In this document: positions 47,745 to 57,558 of the stretch, in pieces
Layout of the letters: each line of letters begins with the position of its first letter
Position numbering within the stretch: the stretch's first letter is position 1
From: Symsagittifera roscoffensis
Lineage: Eukaryota; Xenacoelomorpha; Acoela; Convolutidae
Assembly: GCF_963678635.1 (NCBI RefSeq)
Contig: NC_087065.1
Span: 372,001-436,000, forward strand
Length of the DNA: 64,000 bases
Reading direction: 5' to 3'
Notes under the pieces: generated by a model
What the model was told of the DNA's origin: nothing
Database searches by the model: none
What the model saw: only the letters and a program-made list of their open reading frames with translations
Translations under genes and position numbers: made by a program

Positions 47745-48212
47745 GAATTGCATTCGGCGATAAGTGGTTTTTATTAAGTTCACTTGATAAGAATTAGTGT
47801 CAAGTTTTAGATTAGGATTAGATTTTAGGTACAATATTAGGGATTATGTTTTATGTGATAATATAGATGTGTGATGTTTATGTGTTATGTTATTGTTATG
47901 ATATATTTTATGTTCTGTGTCATAAAAGACCTAGAATACTCCAGGTCATCAAGGTGACAGCGCTCATTTGTGCTACCCTGACAAAGATATAGGTGGACGA
48001 TCCATCTTGGTGCTAAATTTTTAAAATCAGAATTGAGAAGAGAATTTCAGTGAATAGTTTTAAAGATTTGAATGATGTTTTATCCAAAAATGATGGTTTT
48101 AAGTCGCGACTTGTTTTTTAGATCTTGATTGAACAGAAATTGTTTATTGAATTCATTGAATCAAACGAACCAGGAAGAAACTACACGACAACAAGAATCA
48201 GCACGATAAGAA
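47745..48212 (+). other. Gap between pol and the accessory block
   Basis: 466 bases, T-rich, with repeated TGTGTTATGTTATTG-like strings and no coding frame. It includes AAGGTGACAGCGCTC at about 47957, whose 10-base core is complementary to CGCTGTCACC in the leader (37720). It is the place for a splice acceptor or second promoter that would be needed to express the downstream frames. Confidence 0.4.
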
Positions 48213-49169
48213 ATGGGTGACACGAATGAACTAATGGAATTACTCTCAGCGAGTCTAGGAGCGACTCTAGACGAGATCTATCATCGGCTGATCGATTGTG
48301 ATTTTACACGAGAAGACCCGGGACTGGCGATGTTTGTGGTCGCGCTCCTCAATGCGTTAGGACGAGAGGGTCGAGGGAATCGCCCTACAGAAGTCGTGTT
48401 GATGTTGGCCTTCGGTGAGTCCGGGACCGCCGAGAGAGGTCGAAACCGACTGATGAGATGGCGGCGGGGAGAAATGTCTGGCCACGACCTGGCTCATGAG
48501 CCAGGACTAGGTGAACAGAGGGACCACCGGCTAGGTGAGATGCCCTTGCCGGTCCAACCTGCGCAGCCGCTCATCGGTGCGAAAAGACAACGTGATGGGC
48601 CAGGCCCGTCACATTCGGTCGACTCTCCAACAGCTGCTCCTCCTCCGAAGAGAGTGAGGGTGAGCGAAATAGAAATCCAGACGTCGGAGACGATTGAGAC
48701 GTTGGAGAAGAAGGAGAGAGATCAGAGCGAGCTGTGTGCCAAACTCCAGGAGTATAGAGCGATAGCTCGAGAAAGAGACGAATGGAAAAAGAAATACGAA
48801 GATCTGCAAGTGGCCTACAAGGAGGATGAAATAAAGCACCTGAAGGAGTTGTATATGGCAAAGGTGAGCCAAGTGTCACAGGAAGTTCTGGCGACAGTGA
48901 AATCCTCGGAGGGATCCAGCGACACACGCCCCAAGACAAGAGTACAGGAGCTGTGTACATCGAGAGGGCCCGAGGCTCCTCAGCAGACACAACAGTCTGC
49001 TCCCGGTCAGAGGAACACGATACCAGACCCTTCTGACACCTATCTCGCTCCTCAGTTCCAAGAATCTTTCAATCAAGTGGCCAGAGCTCAACATATGAGA
49101 TCAACAGTTGGAGATCAACAGAACCACTGGGCGGACATTGGGCAGGATCGTTCCTTCCCAACGTCGTGA
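48213..49169 (+). CDS. Post-pol accessory frame: coiled-coil N-terminal part
   Basis: Starts at a clear ATG (MGDTNELMELLSASLGATLD) after a noncoding gap and is open for 318 codons. Residues 1-80 look like a small helical domain; 130-150 is a basic, proline-rich patch (PPPKRVRVSE, possibly nuclear-localising); 155-225 is a coiled coil rich in Glu, Lys and Arg; the rest is low-complexity. A frameshift near 49140 separates it from the SGNH frame, which reads on from the same point; the two were probably one protein. Function unknown. Confidence 0.6.
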   Translation: MGDTNELMELLSASLGATLDEIYHRLIDCDFTREDPGLAMFVVALLNALGREGRGNRPTEVVLMLAFGESGTAERGRNRLMRWRRGEMSGHDLAHEPGLGEQRDHRLGEMPLPVQPAQPLIGAKRQRDGPGPSHSVDSPTAAPPPKRVRVSEIEIQTSETIETLEKKERDQSELCAKLQEYRAIARERDEWKKKYEDLQVAYKEDEIKHLKELYMAKVSQVSQEVLATVKSSEGSSDTRPKTRVQELCTSRGPEAPQQTQQSAPGQRNTIPDPSDTYLAPQFQESFNQVARAQHMRSTVGDQQNHWADIGQDRSFPTS

Positions 49170-50331
49170 TCATTCATCCAATAGCTCGGAGCGAGCACCC
49201 CGCACGGTAGCGTCCTCGGGGACTGCGCATGGCGGAACCTTTCAAAAGTCCCGCGTGGTAGACATTAGGAAGAATCTGAATGCACGTCACCAGTTCACGC
49301 AAGTGGCCGCGGAGCATCCTCAAGCCTGCCTGAATGACATGAGCTGGAACCCCGCTACGAGCGTTCAGGTAATTCCCCCAGGGAGTCGCCACTTGATCAT
49401 AGGAGACAGTTTGGTGAGGGATCTGAATGAGATCTTCGTCTATGGTCAGACTACCACTCTGTCCTTTGGAAGAGCCTCAGTGGCTCAGGTCATCAAGATG
49501 ATAGAATTCCAGAGCGAAGATCACCTGGATACGCTGGTAATAATGCTGGGAACCAACGACGTCTCGAGGGCCCCAGTGACTCCGGAGAGCAAGTGGGAGC
49601 CTCTATTGGTATGCCTCCTGAACGAACTAAAGGAGAAGTACAGGCCCAGGCTTGTGGTGTTGTGCACGATACCACAAAACCCGATAGTGGGCACCACAGT
49701 GGCAGATTTCATGAATGGCAACGTGACACGGTGGAACGAAATGATCCGCAGTCTGGTGAGAAACAACCCTGGCGAGCTGCGACTTCTGGATCTCGAAAAC
49801 ATGCTGCGCATGATTGATCACCGCGCGCTTACCAGAGATGGAATACATTTCAACACCCAACAAGGGAGACACTGGATCAATGATGTATTTCAGACGCAGT
49901 TGAGGGAAGTGGAGCAGGAGTCGAGGGCGACCAGTTCTCTGGCTCGGACCAGCTCGACCGGAGGGAATAGAATAAAGGCAAGCGTGCCCGAATCCCTCGT
50001 CAACCGCCTAGGGCCCTTGGCAATGGAGACGGCTGCAGCTGCACTCATCGCTCCGAGCTCAAACGTAAGAGAGAGGCTAGGGACTGCTCCTCCTCCCAGA
50101 ACACAACCACTTGAAAGCCGACTCGGGAGATCAGTTGATCAGAACAGGATAACTCCCAGACCGTGTCTAGGAGGAACGACCCGCCTGCCACGGCAAACCC
50201 TGCTTCAGCAGCAGGACCGTCTACGAGCGCCGTGCCAGCGGAGGGAGTTGAACCAGGCAGCGTGCTGCTTTGGAACCGATCAGACCCTAGTCATTGGGGA
50301 CAGTACAAGACGGACATGTCAACGAAGTTGA
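49108..50331 (+). CDS. SGNH/GDSL hydrolase domain frame of the accessory block
   Basis: Residues about 93-265 carry the SGNH hydrolase blocks in order: HLIIGDSLVRDL (block I with the nucleophile Ser), an SFGRAS glycine (block II), VIMLGTNDVSRAP (block III G-x-N-D) and ALTRDGIHFNTQQGRHWIND (block V with D-x-x-H). Spacing is normal for the fold. Such enzymes are esterases or acetylhydrolases. All four named residue types are present, so the domain may have been active. The frame is open, but the last 55 codons after about 50165 are out of register: the true continuation is the frame starting 50163. Esterase domains are known in ORF1 of some LINEs; in a Ty3/gypsy element this is unusual. Confidence 0.8.
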   Translation: MEINRTTGRTLGRIVPSQRRDHSSNSSERAPRTVASSGTAHGGTFQKSRVVDIRKNLNARHQFTQVAAEHPQACLNDMSWNPATSVQVIPPGSRHLIIGDSLVRDLNEIFVYGQTTTLSFGRASVAQVIKMIEFQSEDHLDTLVIMLGTNDVSRAPVTPESKWEPLLVCLLNELKEKYRPRLVVLCTIPQNPIVGTTVADFMNGNVTRWNEMIRSLVRNNPGELRLLDLENMLRMIDHRALTRDGIHFNTQQGRHWINDVFQTQLREVEQESRATSSLARTSSTGGNRIKASVPESLVNRLGPLAMETAAAALIAPSSNVRERLGTAPPPRTQPLESRLGRSVDQNRITPRPCLGGTTRLPRQTLLQQQDRLRAPCQRRELNQAACCFGTDQTLVIGDSTRRTCQRS

Positions 50332-50552
50332 ACATGAATACCTTGACGTGTCGGGAGGACGCAATGAGAATGATCGGCGGAGAAAGTCCCACAGTGTCGC
50401 GACTATATCGGATACCGGGCGTGGATTGGCTGCTAGCAGAGCAGGAGCAGTTCAGCTCCACGACTACGCTCCGGCACGCAGACTTGAAAGGATTGCCTCA
50501 GGACAATACCTTTGGACCTTTGAATACCCGGTCTCTTACGGACGTCCGCTAG
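50163..50552 (+). pseudogene. Accessory block, linker segment
   Basis: Low-complexity start (PPATANPASAAGPSTSAVPA) then MNTLTCREDAMRMIGGESPT and LPQDNTFGPLNTRSLTDVR before a TAG at 50550. The same frame continues afterwards (RARELTPPARKCKF) into the frame at 50631. It probably linked the SGNH domain to the next part of one long protein. No domain assigned. Confidence 0.45.
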
Positions 50553-50630
50553 AGAGCCCGGGAACTGACGCCACCTGCTCGTAAGTGCAAGTTTCAGGCA
50601 GATAACAAGCCTAATAACAAGCATCACAAG

Positions 50631-51206
50631 ATGTACAGGCAGTTTGCCAAACCACCCGGTCAGACGCCTGGCGAATATTCAAGAGACTACCCCCGAACGA
50701 CCACGGTGGATGGAGATGACAGGAGATACGGGGAATTGAAGTCTCCAGTCGGTGACGGCCTATTTGCGGCTTATGATCCCTTGGACATGAAAGCTGCCAA
50801 GTGTCTGATTGTTGCCAGTTCAGATTATCTCTATACGCCCCGTTCTCTCTTTTGGCGCGACGTGATTTTCTTGACGGCGCCTAAATTGGACTGGGGACAG
50901 TCAATAGGCATGATGATAAGTGTGCGAAGGGTGGTCAGCATGGAGCCGCAGGTGATAGTGGTTGCAGGCTCAAATGATCATCTGCAAAGCAGGGGCTTGT
51001 TGACACGTCTGACGGATGGGTCGATCCCGAGCAACGAGGTCATAGGGAAGGCGATAATGACATTGCTCTCGGCGATGACTGAGGTTGAAACAGCAGCAAA
51101 ACAACGTTTCACCCAAAATGTAGTGAAGGTGGTCTTTGTGTTGTCACCAGGGTACGCTGCATTGCCAGAACCCTTCAGTTTCTGTACACGATGGTCACAA
51201 CGATAG
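50631..51206 (+). CDS. Accessory block: probable second, degenerate SGNH-like domain
   Basis: CLIVASSDYLY at about residue 57 stands where a GDS block would, PQVIVVAGSNDHLQSRG at about 107 resembles block III G-x-N-D, and VVKVVFVLSPGYAALPEP is a strand-loop as in SGNH folds. After a frameshift at about 51175 the next frame gives PNRVVDPNNYYPSRSELPAV, where block V would be, but without the D-x-x-H histidine. The GDS glycine is absent. If this is an SGNH fold it is probably inactive. Assignment is inference from order and spacing. Confidence 0.45.
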   Translation: MYRQFAKPPGQTPGEYSRDYPRTTTVDGDDRRYGELKSPVGDGLFAAYDPLDMKAAKCLIVASSDYLYTPRSLFWRDVIFLTAPKLDWGQSIGMMISVRRVVSMEPQVIVVAGSNDHLQSRGLLTRLTDGSIPSNEVIGKAIMTLLSAMTEVETAAKQRFTQNVVKVVFVLSPGYAALPEPFSFCTRWSQR

Positions 51207-52915
51207 CAGAGGGACGGTTCAATGTAATAATTCCAGCCCCGAACAGAGTGGTAGACCCCAACAATTATTACCCATCCCGATCTGAGCTTCCTGCCGTTTG
51301 GGCTGACATTTCCAATGCCATACAGGGACTCAAAGATTGTAGCACAACTCGGTTGGTGCTAGATGAGGTTCCGGGGTTGGAGCTGTCCAACTTCGCCAGA
51401 CTGCTGAAGTTAAGACCAGGGGTAGATGACGATCATCTGTTATTACAACAGGTGGCTGATGATCTCTGGTTCAGACAGATGGATCACGCAGAGAATGGGC
51501 AGGGAAGGACAGTCAGGAAAAACATGACATCAGCGGAAGAAGATCTCATGGCAATGGCTTTGCACACGAAGCCGCACAACAACTTATGGTTGTACTTGTC
51601 ACCAAGACTGTGCACCTTGGGAGAAGACGCGTTCGAGCATGCGCCGGCAGTGATCAAAGATATACACGTGTATCTGAAGAACTTGTTTGATACCCGGGAG
51701 TTAGCTGGGGGTATGATGTTGAAATTGATGGAGGATAAAAACACGATGTCGTTGGACAAGTTCCAAGCTGATGTACTGGCCACGAGGGCACAATATGAAC
51801 GATCAGATGCCATCTTGGGTGGAATGGGAGTGGGATGGACGCCATCCTTCCTGTCGACGTGCTATCCTAGGGCATCTCGGAACCTGATCGCGAGCTTCGT
51901 CAAGGATATCAGGAAGCTGTCGATTGGCCTGATATTAGCCCTGTACGTGACATTTGGTCATGAGAATTTCGTGAAGGAACCGGCGAACCTCTTCACCCAA
52001 GCGTTGGCAGATTTGAGATTGCATGGACTCCTGACTCTGATTGCCATGACCTACGGTCGGCTGGGTGATTTGCTTGTGCTGTTGCGTTACCCTGAACAAC
52101 TCCAGGGAACAAGTCGTGAGTTCAACGCGCAGTTGGAAACCGCCTCGCTCAGGAAAATGAAAGATTGGAGGACTCCCCAGCTCCAATATCTCTTGCAGCA
52201 GAACAGAAGTGTCACGGGAGAAGATAAGGTGGCGACGGATGCGGGTGAATGTAAGCAGTATTGTGGCATGCCCTTGCTGACAGATTTGGCTGTCATGATG
52301 CAGATCGATCCGTTGGCTCTGATTCACGGACTGCGGGAATTCGTCACGGTGGTGTATGGACCGGTGATGTCTTTCGCGTTCCCGGACTTGCAAGTCAAGG
52401 CATACAGGAATTCTGTGTTGTATGTCAACCTGGTCTCAGTCGTGGATTGTTCCGTGCTGAATTGGGTAGAGCAGAGGGAGCTGAGAGGGCTGGCCAGCGA
52501 CGATAGGCTGTTTGGAAGAATAGCGGAGCCAGGTTGGGTGTTGATGGATTTCAACAACCACTTCAAGTGCCGAATGGGCCGTGAAGACCTTTCCCACATC
52601 CAGTTCAACCCGAAGCTTTGGAATCTGCGACCAGTGGTAAAGGATTCAGGAGAGGCGATGAGGGTCCCACTTTTGCCAGAGGCCTACGCACACGTGAAAG
52701 AGAACCAGCAAGTGTGGCTTTCCGGGTCCCAGCCGCTGCCGGACCAATGCCGTCGATACCCACCGATAAGGAGGATGTTGATGGGAGTCACATCTCCCGC
52801 CATTGCCCCTCGCATCGGAGCAGCTCGTGATGCAGAGAAGAGAATGCTGAAGTGGAGTGAAGGGATGGAGCCGCGCTTCATCAGTTGGAACATTGCAGCC
52901 GCGCACACGTTTTGA
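51191..52915 (+). CDS. Accessory block: largest open frame, 574 residues, unidentified
   Basis: The start is nominal: the first 50 residues complete the preceding SGNH-like domain. Then come ARLLKLRPGVDDDHLLLQQV, a helical stretch, IRKLSIGLILALYVTFGHEN (hydrophobic), LADLRLHGLLTLIAMTYGRL, CGMPLLTDLAVMMQ, and DFNNHFKCRMGREDLSHIQF near the end. It is mostly helical with conserved-looking Trp, Pro and Gly positions. I recognise no family. Codon use is even and the frame is long, so it was under coding constraint until recently. The end at 52915 is probably premature, because coding sequence goes on in another frame from about 52925. Confidence 0.6.
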   Translation: MVTTIAEGRFNVIIPAPNRVVDPNNYYPSRSELPAVWADISNAIQGLKDCSTTRLVLDEVPGLELSNFARLLKLRPGVDDDHLLLQQVADDLWFRQMDHAENGQGRTVRKNMTSAEEDLMAMALHTKPHNNLWLYLSPRLCTLGEDAFEHAPAVIKDIHVYLKNLFDTRELAGGMMLKLMEDKNTMSLDKFQADVLATRAQYERSDAILGGMGVGWTPSFLSTCYPRASRNLIASFVKDIRKLSIGLILALYVTFGHENFVKEPANLFTQALADLRLHGLLTLIAMTYGRLGDLLVLLRYPEQLQGTSREFNAQLETASLRKMKDWRTPQLQYLLQQNRSVTGEDKVATDAGECKQYCGMPLLTDLAVMMQIDPLALIHGLREFVTVVYGPVMSFAFPDLQVKAYRNSVLYVNLVSVVDCSVLNWVEQRELRGLASDDRLFGRIAEPGWVLMDFNNHFKCRMGREDLSHIQFNPKLWNLRPVVKDSGEAMRVPLLPEAYAHVKENQQVWLSGSQPLPDQCRRYPPIRRMLMGVTSPAIAPRIGAARDAEKRMLKWSEGMEPRFISWNIAAAHTF

Positions 52916-52924
52916 CTTCACATT

Positions 52925-53271
52925 TCCTGATGCTTGGAGTAGGAAAAATGTCAAGGCACTATCTTCCAGGAGACCAGAGGTCTCGGCTGAAATGTGGAAC
53001 GAGGTGTATACTCCCACAGATGACTTATCAAGTGAAAGGAGAAGTGAAAGTAGTGATGCTGGAAGTGGCAAAGGAGTGCAGAGGAGGCTCATACATAACG
53101 ATAGAGGACCTGGCACCACATGGCGAGGAGTCCGCAGAATTCCTGGTGAACGATGAATTGTTTTATCACGCAGGAGACATGACCGTACCGGCGCGGCCGG
53201 ACTCGGGCATAGATACACGACAAGGCCCTTCAGGACCAAGCCGAAACCTGATGCAATTGACGATGAATTGA
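52925..53271 (+). pseudogene. Accessory block, continuation
   Basis: In the frame open from 52885, SRHYLPGDQRSRLKCGTR and YQVKGEVKVVMLEVAKECRG, then SYITIEDLAPHGEESAEFLV, look like beta-rich coding sequence. The frame ends at a TGA (53269); the next plausible coding frame (53268-53459, GALERDLLEYRFRKDAIIFHV) overlaps it. Unidentified. Confidence 0.4.
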
Positions 53272-53382
53272 TGGATCAGGACAATATCGGGGAAAAGACG
53301 GAAAAACCGGGTGAGACGGATCTAGGAGCGTTGGAGAGAGACTTGCTGGAATACCGGTTCAGGAAAGACGCCATCATCTTTC

Positions 53383-54780
53383 ATGTCCCCTACAAAGGAG
53401 GCGTCGGCCGACTTATCCCCGATGGACCCAATAAGTCAGGCGAGAGAGTGCCGAGGTAGGAATCCGCAAAGATTGCTCCATGAGTCACCGAGGAAGAGAA
53501 AAATCGAAGAGTCAATGAGGGTATCCTTCCTGAGTACGCTACCGGAAGAGGAAAGGGAAAGATACCAAAGTGAACTAGAAAGCAAGACGGGGGCAACCTG
53601 GAGCCGAGTGAACTTCATGGAGAGGTCATGGGACGTGATACGACGATATGGGACGCAGTCCATGATGAAGGTGGGATTGAACCAACCCATCATGCGTGAG
53701 GTCCTGGAGAAAATAATGAACTCCATGGAGTCTGATGTTCTGACCGAGTCAGTTACAGAGGACAGTGCCGATGATCAGCAGGTCACAAAGAAATTACCCG
53801 TTAGACGAGCCAGAGAGGGGCTGAAGCGGCTGAAAGGGAAGACAGGAAGTCGAGCCGTGAACCAGTGAGTGGTGAAATCAAAAGCCAGCGCAGTGGTGGC
53901 CTCTCTGACGAGCGCAGGTTGCTCAGGCGAAAGCGGGCAAGGAGATGGTGCGACGCTGACCGGGGGAGAAAAAGAGAATCTGATACCCCCTATGCTCTTG
54001 GCAGGTCTGACCACGACAGCCATGAAATCAAAGAAGACAGCACGAACCCTGGCAGACACTAAGCTAGAGATGGAGATCATCAGTCAGTGTGGATCTGGAG
54101 GACCTGAAGATTACAGGCCCTCGCGAACCAACATGGCCAAATTGAAACTGGAGGGACAACTCGACGTGGTCGAGTACAGTCGAGTCACTGTGCCGGAATC
54201 GGTCCACATGGGAGATCCATCAGAGGGTTATGTGGAAATGTTGAAGGCGAGGAACTCCGCGAGAGGGCACCTGATGGCTTGGAGCGAGAAGCGAGCCATG
54301 CAGGAATATCTGAAAGGGCTTACGGAAAATTCTAACTTAAATCGGAAAGAATACGGCACGGTAATGTCCTCGGAAGCGAACGAAATCGGGTTGGAAAAAC
54401 TGCTGGAAATCTCTTGGAGGGCGGCCCTCCAAAGATATTTCGACGAGACGATGCATGCACCTGCGACGGTGGCAGCGTACCTGGCTCATCCGGGCACGAG
54501 AACTGACCTGCAAGTACGGTTGGCTTGGTGCTTGATGGGCATCAAGAAGGCGGAATATGAAGCCAGTAATGATTTGAAATCAAAGGAACAGGAGCTGGAG
54601 TTGAGGGAAGCCCTGCGAGCGTTGATTTCAAAAGACGATTCTGCGATAGCCTGGGCTAAGCGTAAGGATGCCCTTTGCTTTGTCATGTTCGTGGTGGATC
54701 GTATCCCCACTCCTGTTTTGGGAGAATGCACAAAGATCATTCGGCAAAAGGGAGTTGATTGCAAAAGAAACTTCCTTTAG
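53383..54780 (+). CDS. Accessory block: helical frame with one internal stop
   Basis: Two segments (53383-53868 and 53869-54780) lie in the same frame, divided by one TGA at 53866. The first is basic (RKRKIEESMRVSFLSTLPEE, RRAREGLKRLKGK); the second has TKLEMEIISQCGSGGPEDYR, LLEISWRAALQRYFDETMHA and a Cys-containing end. It is rich in helix-formers. No domain recognised. A frameshift near 54745 moves the coding sense to the next frame. Confidence 0.5.
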
Positions 54781-55770
54781 GGCACTCCTGGAACTATATC
54801 AGGATATGCCGTTGATTGTACCAAATAGGGAGTCGAATGACATGGAAAGCTATCGCAATTTGGAAGAAGTGAGAAGATATTCCAACAAAGAATTGAAAGT
54901 GAGCCGGGAGTTGATTGAAGCAGTCAGGGGACAAAAAGACTTTGCAACACTAGGGAAACTGAAGTCGTTCCAATATGTGTCTGGCATACCGGGGATGGCG
55001 TATAATCCCTTCGTGAATGAAGAAGCCAGGGAAGCGTACATCGACTATGAGAAAGTCATAGTGCTCAATTTCTGGGTCGAACGGATTAAAGAAACTGGAA
55101 TGCTGATTGTGGAACAACCCAAGCTGGGAATTATCTTAGAAGAACGAGTGGTCGAACCCTCGGTTCCCGAGCTGAAGGGGCAAGTGAGTTTTGATTGTGG
55201 TTCTTGGGACGGTCCCTCGAGCAATTGGTTGAAGCAAGGCACCTGTTTGGCTCACTATAGTGGAATGAACGGACATGTATGCAACTCGGAACATTGCTTG
55301 ATCACGCTGAGCGAGCAGCATCGCCAATTGGCACAACTGTATGGGAGGTTGAGCATGTCAGATAAGAGTGGAATGGAGTTGATTGCGGAGTGTCATAGAG
55401 TAACGGAGGTAAACTTGATCACTGCCTTGGGATTTTGCAGCATGACGAGTTCGATAGAATCACTGGAACGCCTGGAGCGTGCTCATGAGCTAGTGACGTC
55501 CCTCAGCGTGGAAGTATTCCCTGGAGCATTGCAGACAGAGCAGAAGATCGGAGGCTGGCGAGAAGCTCTGGAAAACGAAATGAATCTGAAGGATAGTGAA
55601 GACTATCATAAACCTACTGGTTCAAAATATCTGGTGGGTTCAAGCTCCGCACCATTATGCAATAGTACGTATCCTACGCTCATGGTGGTGATGGATGCGA
55701 GGACGCAGCAGGTGTTGATTGACCAACTTTTCTCTGTACTAACTTTCCGAGGTTGGCCAGAATGTCGGAG
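54740..55770 (+). CDS. Accessory block: unidentified frame, about 340 codons
   Basis: Open from 54668, with coding sense from about 54740: ELYQDMPLIVPNRESNDMES, FVNEEAREAYIDYEKVIVLN, VSFDCGSWDGPSSNWLKQGT, CLAHYSGMNGHVCNSEHCLI and AYPTLMVVMDA-like (STYPTLMVVMDARTQQVLID). The Cys/His cluster C...H..MN.HVC...HC could bind a metal. A frameshift near 55760 passes the sense to the frame at 55753. Family unknown. Confidence 0.5.
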
Positions 55771-56786
55771 AGGTCATATGATTTGTTGGCAAAGATCTTT
55801 CGGGCAGTCCCGAAGAGATCTGAAGGCGAGTTGCGAAACGTAGTGGGTGAAGAGTTCCTGAGATTGAACGAAGGTAATGTGAGCGAGTTCCAAAAGCAGA
55901 AAGCGAGTGGAGCGTTACCCACTGAATTCCCCACCATAGAGGAGAAAGACAATTTACACAGAATTATGATGGAGGTGGAACCGTTGCTGGGAGCCTCAGG
56001 ATATCGGACCCGAAGGAACATAGTGAGAAACCATGGGGAGTATCCTTGCCACTGCTTGGCGCAGACGTTATGGTACCCCAAACGCGGGAATCTGATGCTA
56101 GTATGGAACGTAGAGGAGTTGTACTCTACGGGGTTGCCCGATCAGAATCAACAGGTGTCAATCGTGGTGGTTAGTGCCATGCTAGCTGTGAGGTGGTTGG
56201 AGGCTAACGCGGACACAAGTGAACAGGAGACGGCCGTGCCGACTCCTGAGCAGCTGAGCAACGTGAAGATGAGCCGTGAATTGGATCTTTTCAGAACCAC
56301 CTGCAAGGTTCTGAGAATACCCAAAGCCATTGAAAGAATATGGTCAAGGCAAAGGTTGATGCCTTGATTCCGTGCAGTGATGACATCATGGATGTATGAA
56401 CGCGCGAAGCATCACATGTCGAGGAACACGGAAACCTATCAATCTTTCCAGCTAGATATAGGACCGGGAGCCTTTAAGAGATCATTCCTGACGCACAGAA
56501 ACGCGGTCACTACGGCGGTGAAGCGAGTAGCTGGAGCGCCTTGTGCAACTGAAGATGAGAAGAAAGAGGTCTTAAGAGCTGACCTAGAACGAAATGTGAG
56601 CTTGTGTCTTCACAACAGCTTTTGCAGGAACCGGGAGCAAAAGGTGAATGTGGACTTGCTACCCTGTTGCAAACCGAGGCTGTTGGAACAGGAGAGTTGG
56701 GACACGGCCCGCAACTCCATGGAATGCTGGAGAAAGTCCTAGAAGACAGCGAAGCTGAAGATCAGGATGGAGAAGCAATGGAATGA
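55753..56786 (+). pseudogene. Accessory block: C-terminal part
   Basis: SYDLLAKIFRAVPKRSEGEL and YPCHCLAQTLWYPKRGNLML, then VSIVVVSAMLAVRWLEANAD, up to a TGA at 56365; the same frame goes on (WMYERAKHHMSRNTETYQSF). Near 56620 a frameshift leads to GECGLATLLQTEAVGTGELG and an acidic end EDSEAEDQDGEAME at 56786. The end of the block and probably of one very long protein. No domain recognised. Confidence 0.45.
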
Positions 56787-57558
56787 AGATGATGGAACGA
56801 AGAGGACAAGTGAAGACGTGAGCAAGAAAAGAAGAGAAGGAGAAAAAACTTGATTGTCTTTGTGTGTTAAAACTTGAACCAATCAACCAAGTTTTGATTA
56901 TTGAACTTGTTAAATTTTTTGTTTTGATTTAGTTTGGTCAAACCGGACTTTGAAATTGTTAGAATTGTTAAAATTGTTGAAAGAAAATTTTAGTTATGCT
57001 ACTTATGTATATATATATAGAACATAGGTGAGTATATTTACCTATTTAAACATGACTGAAGTTTTTAACCTGTGTAAGACACAATTTCACTGTGTGGCGG
57101 CATGGTAAGTTTGGGTAAACTCGCTCGAGAAGGGTGAGTAACTCAATAACTTTCCTAGCCACAGAGTTTCTTAGTTTTAATATTGAAAGGACCGCATAAA
57201 TAACTGATTATACTTGGTGAGTGACGTTAAGTTAATTTTAATGGGTGCGTGGCCGTGCCACGTTCCAACTTTTTAATCACAAAGAGCGAAAAGAAGTTTT
57301 ATGGCAACATGACCTAAGTAGTCAGAAATGAAATTTTATCTAGGACACTCCTCATGGTGCAAGTTTTTTGAAAATGTTGAAAGGCAGTGAGATGTAGTAC
57401 GATGCCATTTGTGACACGTAGTGAGTTGAGGTGGAGTAGATAAATTTCATTTTCTTATGCGATTTGTAAGATCAATTATAGAAAACTGGAGTACCACTTG
57501 ACGATAACCCGGTGTTATGCGATCAATGGGGACATTGATGGGGACTGTCCGGGGAGTA
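56787..57558 (+). other. 3' untranslated region and polypurine tract
   Basis: T-rich, with TATATATATATAG at about 57008. It ends with GGGGACTGTCCGGGGAGTA directly before the LTR start, the place of the polypurine tract that primes plus-strand DNA. The tract is short (GGGGAG). No gene. Confidence 0.6.

Noticed and set aside
48213-56786. Retroviral-type envelope gene in the post-pol position
   Set aside because: No signal peptide at the start, no furin-like site with fusion peptide and no clear terminal membrane anchor; SGNH domains instead.
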